NCBI GenBank assembly: GCA_033344775.1
Contig: JAWPMT010000002.1
Location: 186,001 to 250,000 of the forward strand
Direction of reading: 5' to 3'
From: Cytophagales bacterium
GTDB taxonomy: Bacteria > Bacteroidota > Bacteroidia > Cytophagales > Cyclobacteriaceae
DNA: 64,000 bases
Numbering within the stretch: the first letter of the stretch is position 1; every line of letters begins with the position of its first letter. Of the stretch, positions 61,042 to 64,000 are shown one piece after another. Both the position numbers and the translations under genes were made by a program. The notes under the pieces are model-generated. The model was not told the origin of the DNA and searched no databases. It was given only the letters and a program-made list of their open reading frames with translations.

Positions 61042-61500
61042 ATGCCCAGATTCGATAGTCATCCGCCTGTAGGTTTCCACTTTTCCGTGGGAATTGAAGG
61101 GATCACTTCCGAGCATCAGGGAGTACCCGATATCGGATTTCAGGAAATCTCCGGTATCGGGGCCGATGTAGGCATGGAAGAATACCGCGAAGGTGGAGAG
61201 AATCGATTTGCGCATAGACTGGCAAATCCCGTTTCATATGCCAACCTGGTCATGAAGCGGGGTATGCTAATGAATTCTCAGGTGATCCAATGGTTTCAAA
61301 AAGAAGTAGAGAGTTTTCAGTTCAAAACTTATGGGCTTACGGTCTATTTGTTGGATAAAGACCATGCGCCTTTGGAAGCCTGGAACTTTATACAAGCCTG
61401 GCCGATCAAGTGGTCGGTGGAAGGGCTCAATGCCCAGAACAATGGCTTGATGATCGAGAGCATTGAGTTCTGTTATCAATACTACAAACGGTTATTATAG
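61042..61500 (+). CDS. eCIS second tube protein (Pvc5-like, baseplate-proximal)
   Basis: A 152-residue gp19-family protein with PPVGFHFSVGIEGITSEHQG, IGFQEISGIGADVGMEEYRE, ANLVMKRGMLMNSQVIQWFQ and the ending IESIEFCYQYYKRLL. It shares the core of the main tube protein but has extra N-terminal residues and different termini, as in Pvc5/Afp5, which join the tube to the spike. It starts one base after the main tube stop and is followed after 6 bp by the DUF5908 micro-protein. Confidence 0.88.
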   Translation: MPRFDSHPPVGFHFSVGIEGITSEHQGVPDIGFQEISGIGADVGMEEYREGGENRFAHRLANPVSYANLVMKRGMLMNSQVIQWFQKEVESFQFKTYGLTVYLLDKDHAPLEAWNFIQAWPIKWSVEGLNAQNNGLMIESIEFCYQYYKRLL

Positions 61501-61506
61501 AAGGTC

Positions 61507-61656
61507 ATGATAGAAATTCGTGAATTGATCATACGCACCAATGTGACCCAAAAATCCCTTGAATCGAAAGGGGTTATTCAAAGTTCCGGCTCTAAAAAGG
61601 ATGTTTCCGCTATGGAAGAATTGTTGAAAGGATTAGACAATAAGAACGAGCGATAG
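61507..61656 (+). CDS. eCIS micro-protein, DUF5908 (Pvc6-like)
   Basis: A 49-residue open frame from ATG 61507 to TAG 61654-61656. It starts MIEIRELIIRTNV, matching the short DUF5908 proteins that sit between the second tube gene and the LysM gene in eCIS loci, and ends LLKGLDNKNER. Its stop codon is followed directly, with no spacing, by the ATG of the LysM gene. Family members are baseplate-linked by gene context; a biochemical role is not established. Short length makes this gene easy to miss. Confidence 0.8.
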   Translation: MIEIRELIIRTNVTQKSLESKGVIQSSGSKKDVSAMEELLKGLDNKNER

Positions 61657-62391
61657 ATGCCAGCTTCTAACGTACAAGCACCCACTGGTGAGCTGGTCAA
61701 AATGACCATTTCGCCCTTTGAAGATGAAGACTACAAAACGCCATCATTAGAGGAGCCTTTGGAATTGATGTACAACCCGACGACTTACTCCAGAGAATAC
61801 GCCAATGTATTTGACGAAGGGGAAGTAGAAGGGAGCCAGAAAACGCTGATGTACAAGCAGACGGAATCACCTACGATGACGTTTGAGTTTCTGTTCGATG
61901 CACTGGGCACGTCTATCTCGGGTAGTTCTAATATGGCCCGTCAGATCCTGGCAGATAAAAGAACAGATAAGGTCATTGATTCCTTTCTCGCGTTTGCCTT
62001 CAAGGTGCAGGGAGATACCCACGAGCCTCGTTACCTGAGGTTGCAATGGGGCGATTTCCTTTTTGAAGGTCGTGCCGAAAAAGCAACGGTCACCCATAAG
62101 TTGTTTGATACCAATGGCTATCCAGTCAGATCTACGGTCAATTGTACCTTTAAGACTCACAAGTCACTGGATCAACAGGCCAAGGAGGTGAAGAAAGAAT
62201 CACCTGACCTGACCAAACGAAGATTGGTTGGGGAAGAAGATACGTTGCCGTTGATGTCAAATAAGGAGTATAAAGACCCTCAATATTATTTGGAATTGGC
62301 ACGTATCAATCGCGTCAATAATTTCCGAAGACTCACAATAGGACAAAAATTGATCTTTCCACCAGTACTAAAAACGGAAGCAAATGGCTAA
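61657..62391 (+). CDS. eCIS LysM-containing baseplate protein (Pvc7-like)
   Basis: A 244-residue protein of the gp53-like/Pvc7 type that links the tube and spike. The N-terminal two thirds includes KMTISPFEDEDYKTPSLEEP, LELMYNPTTYSREYANVFDE and PTMTFEFLFDALGTS, typical of the family. The C-terminal residues about 205-240 form a LysM-like motif (YYLELARINRVNNFRRLTIG, then QKLIFPP), which in phage gp53-like proteins contacts the baseplate hub. It begins with no gap after the DUF5908 stop, and its end overlaps the spike gene by 8 bp. Confidence 0.9.
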   Translation: MPASNVQAPTGELVKMTISPFEDEDYKTPSLEEPLELMYNPTTYSREYANVFDEGEVEGSQKTLMYKQTESPTMTFEFLFDALGTSISGSSNMARQILADKRTDKVIDSFLAFAFKVQGDTHEPRYLRLQWGDFLFEGRAEKATVTHKLFDTNGYPVRSTVNCTFKTHKSLDQQAKEVKKESPDLTKRRLVGEEDTLPLMSNKEYKDPQYYLELARINRVNNFRRLTIGQKLIFPPVLKTEANG

Positions 62392-64000
62392 CAGAAAATT
62401 GCCTGTTCAGGATAAACTAGCCCTGTCTACCTACACGGTATTGGTAGAAGGGGAAGACCTGGGCGGACTGTATGGGTTGAAATCAATGATCGTTTCCAAA
62501 ACCATCAACAGGATTCCGACAGCTCGAATTATTCTGGAAGATGGCAATGTAGCCAAAGAGGATTTTGAGATCAGTAGTGGCGACATGTTCATTCCTGGCA
62601 AGGAAGTGGAGATCAACGCGGGCTATAGCATGAAGGAAGATCCTATCTTCAAAGGCATTGTCATCCGTCATAGTATCAAAACGTCGAGGGCGAGCTCTGC
62701 ACTGATCGTAGACCTCAAAGATGCTGTAGTAGCTATGACCGCAGGACGAAAGAACAAATACTTCGAAGAAGTGACGGACAGTGATGTAATGGAGGAGTTG
62801 CTGGGTACCTACAGTAAGCTCATACCCGATGTGGAGACCACCAAGGTGAAACATCTGGAAATGGTGCAGTACTACGTGAGCGATTGGGACTTCATGGTCA
62901 CACGTGCTGAAGCGAACGGCCAGGTGGTGTTCGTGGATGATGGCAAAGTGACCGTGAAAAAGCCCGACCTGAGTGCATCGCCAATTGCAGAGCTGGCCTA
63001 TGGGCACAATGTGTTGGAATTTGAAGCGGGTGTGGACGCTCGGGATCAATATGCAACCACGAAGAGTATGGCCTGGGACTATGCCAAACAAGAAGTGCTT
63101 GAAGAAGAAGGCAAAGATCCGGGTTTCGAGGAACAGGGAAACCTGAAAGCCAAGGAATTGGCCGATGTACTGGGGCTGGAATCTTTTGATCAGGTACACT
63201 CAGGCAAAGTGTCCGATCAGGAGCTTAAAGCCTGGTCCGATGCCAAGTTGTCCAGAAGTCGATTATCCCATGTTCAGGGTCGGGTGAAGACCCATGGCGG
63301 TCATAAAGCCAAACCGGGAGAGACCCTGAATTTTGTGGGTTTTGGAGATCGGTTCAATGGCAAGGCCTTCATCTCATCCGTGACCCATACCATCACACCA
63401 GAGGAGGGTTGGTATAGTGATATTCAGTTTGGTTTGCCGCAGGATTGGTTTGTAGAAAAATACGAAAATGTCAGTGCCCGACCTGCTTCTGGGTTGATAC
63501 CACCTATTCAGGGATTGCAGAATGGTGTAGTTACCAATGTTCATGAAGATCCCGATGGGGAATTCCGGGTAAAAGTCAGGATTCCGGTAATTGATCCTCA
63601 AAATGAAGGAGTTTGGGCAAGGGTGGCCGCAGTGGATGCTGGAGCCAATCGTGGCTTGTTTTTCCGACCAGAGATTGAGGATGAAGTTATCGTTGGATTT
63701 TTCAATGACGATCCTACTGATCCGGTGGTCCTTGGCATGTTGCACAGTAGCGCCAAAGCTTCTCCTGTAAACCCAGCAGAGGAGAATAACGAGAAAGGTC
63801 TCTATACCAAGAGTGAAATGAAGCTGGTCTTTGATGATGACCTGATCAGTGTGACCCTGGAAACGCCTAAAGGCAATAAAATGGTGCTTAGTGAAGATGA
63901 AGGTGGCATTACCATGGAAGATGAAAATGGCAATAAGCTGGTGATGAGTGCAGACGGTATCATGATTGAGAGTGCCGCCGACCTGATCATGAAAGCTTCT
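62384..64000 (+). CDS. eCIS spike protein (Pvc8/VgrG-like), 3' end beyond window
   Basis: An open frame of 539 codons from ATG 62384 to the last base, with no stop. Residues about 1-370 are the gp27-like (late control D) hub region, including PVQDKLALSTYTVLVEGEDL, ITPEEGWYSDIQF and a central LEFEAGVDARDQYATT. Residues about 378-460 form a gp5-type OB-fold (NGVVTNVHEDPDGEFRVKVR, WARVAAVDAG, VIVGFFNDDPTDPVVLGML). From about 475 the sequence turns into short beta repeats (LVFDDDLISVTLETPKGNK, EDENGNKLVMSADGIMIE), the start of the trimeric spike. It overlaps the LysM gene by 8 bp. A PAAR-like tip protein and other baseplate genes would be expected downstream. Confidence 0.93.
   Translation, partial: MANRKLPVQDKLALSTYTVLVEGEDLGGLYGLKSMIVSKTINRIPTARIILEDGNVAKEDFEISSGDMFIPGKEVEINAGYSMKEDPIFKGIVIRHSIKTSRASSALIVDLKDAVVAMTAGRKNKYFEEVTDSDVMEELLGTYSKLIPDVETTKVKHLEMVQYYVSDWDFMVTRAEANGQVVFVDDGKVTVKKPDLSASPIAELAYGHNVLEFEAGVDARDQYATTKSMAWDYAKQEVLEEEGKDPGFEEQGNLKAKELADVLGLESFDQVHSGKVSDQELKAWSDAKLSRSRLSHVQGRVKTHGGHKAKPGETLNFVGFGDRFNGKAFISSVTHTITPEEGWYSDIQFGLPQDWFVEKYENVSARPASGLIPPIQGLQNGVVTNVHEDPDGEFRVKVRIPVIDPQNEGVWARVAAVDAGANRGLFFRPEIEDEVIVGFFNDDPTDPVVLGMLHSSAKASPVNPAEENNEKGLYTKSEMKLVFDDDLISVTLETPKGNKMVLSEDEGGITMEDENGNKLVMSADGIMIESAADLIMKAS

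Noticed and set aside
55309-64000. A prophage or a type VI secretion system.
   Set aside because: No terminase, capsid, portal, integrase, lysis or T6SS membrane-complex genes are visible, whereas DUF4255, DUF5908 and LysM genes in this order are specific to eCIS.

Overview
The window reads as chromosomal DNA of a Bacteroidota bacterium, most likely a marine Cytophagales-type gliding or surface-living species. The grounds are the short primary sigma factor without region 1.1, promoters of the TTTG / TAnnTTTG type, the bacillithiol enzyme BshB1, a MiaE-type tRNA hydroxylase, multi-DUF349 and YqgE proteins, and several very large secreted proteins, two genes of which end in type IX secretion (T9SS) C-terminal sorting domains.

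Layout. 1-14070 is a housekeeping stretch: pnp (cut by the window start), rpoD, trxB, bshB1, a minus-strand pair (pdxH then a family 2-like glycosyltransferase), a miaE-yqgE pair, a large DUF349 protein, tRNA-Thr(UGU), an M1 aminopeptidase and a HisC-like aminotransferase. 14386-43039 holds a small sulfotransferase and, 43 bp behind it, a single 27.8-kb gene for a 9,257-residue secreted protein. That protein has a DUF4347 head, three families of near-identical tandem repeats (13 x 450 bp, a 1047-bp unit, six units of about 1059 bp) and a T9SS tail. 43590-54678 is mixed accessory DNA: a TonB-dependent receptor, a divergent XRE-type regulator, a DinB-like protein, a small T9SS protein and an overlapping 2,224-residue SprB-like protein. 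55309 to the end is the first part of an extracellular contractile injection system (eCIS) operon: DUF4255 cap protein, an unrecognised 366-residue protein, two sheath proteins, two tube proteins, a DUF5908 micro-protein, a LysM baseplate protein and a VgrG/Pvc8-like spike that runs off the window.

How it fits together. The sigma factor encoded here is the type expected to read the TTTG / TAnnTTTG promoters seen in front of the tRNA, DUF349 and aminotransferase genes. The giant protein, the SprB-like protein and the small T9SS protein point to a large investment in the cell surface. The eCIS genes are tightly packed and all on the plus strand, in an order familiar from Afp/PVC-like particles. 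Effector, ATPase and most baseplate genes must lie beyond the right edge. A structured, palindrome-rich intergenic repeat recurs at least three times between 46.3 and 55.0 kb, and a separate terminal-inverted-repeat element lies at 4.7 kb.

The strongest candidates for something undescribed are the giant DUF4347/T9SS protein with its higher-order repeat duplications, its pairing with a sulfotransferase, the decorated sheath paralogue and unknown second gene of the eCIS, and the intergenic repeat family.
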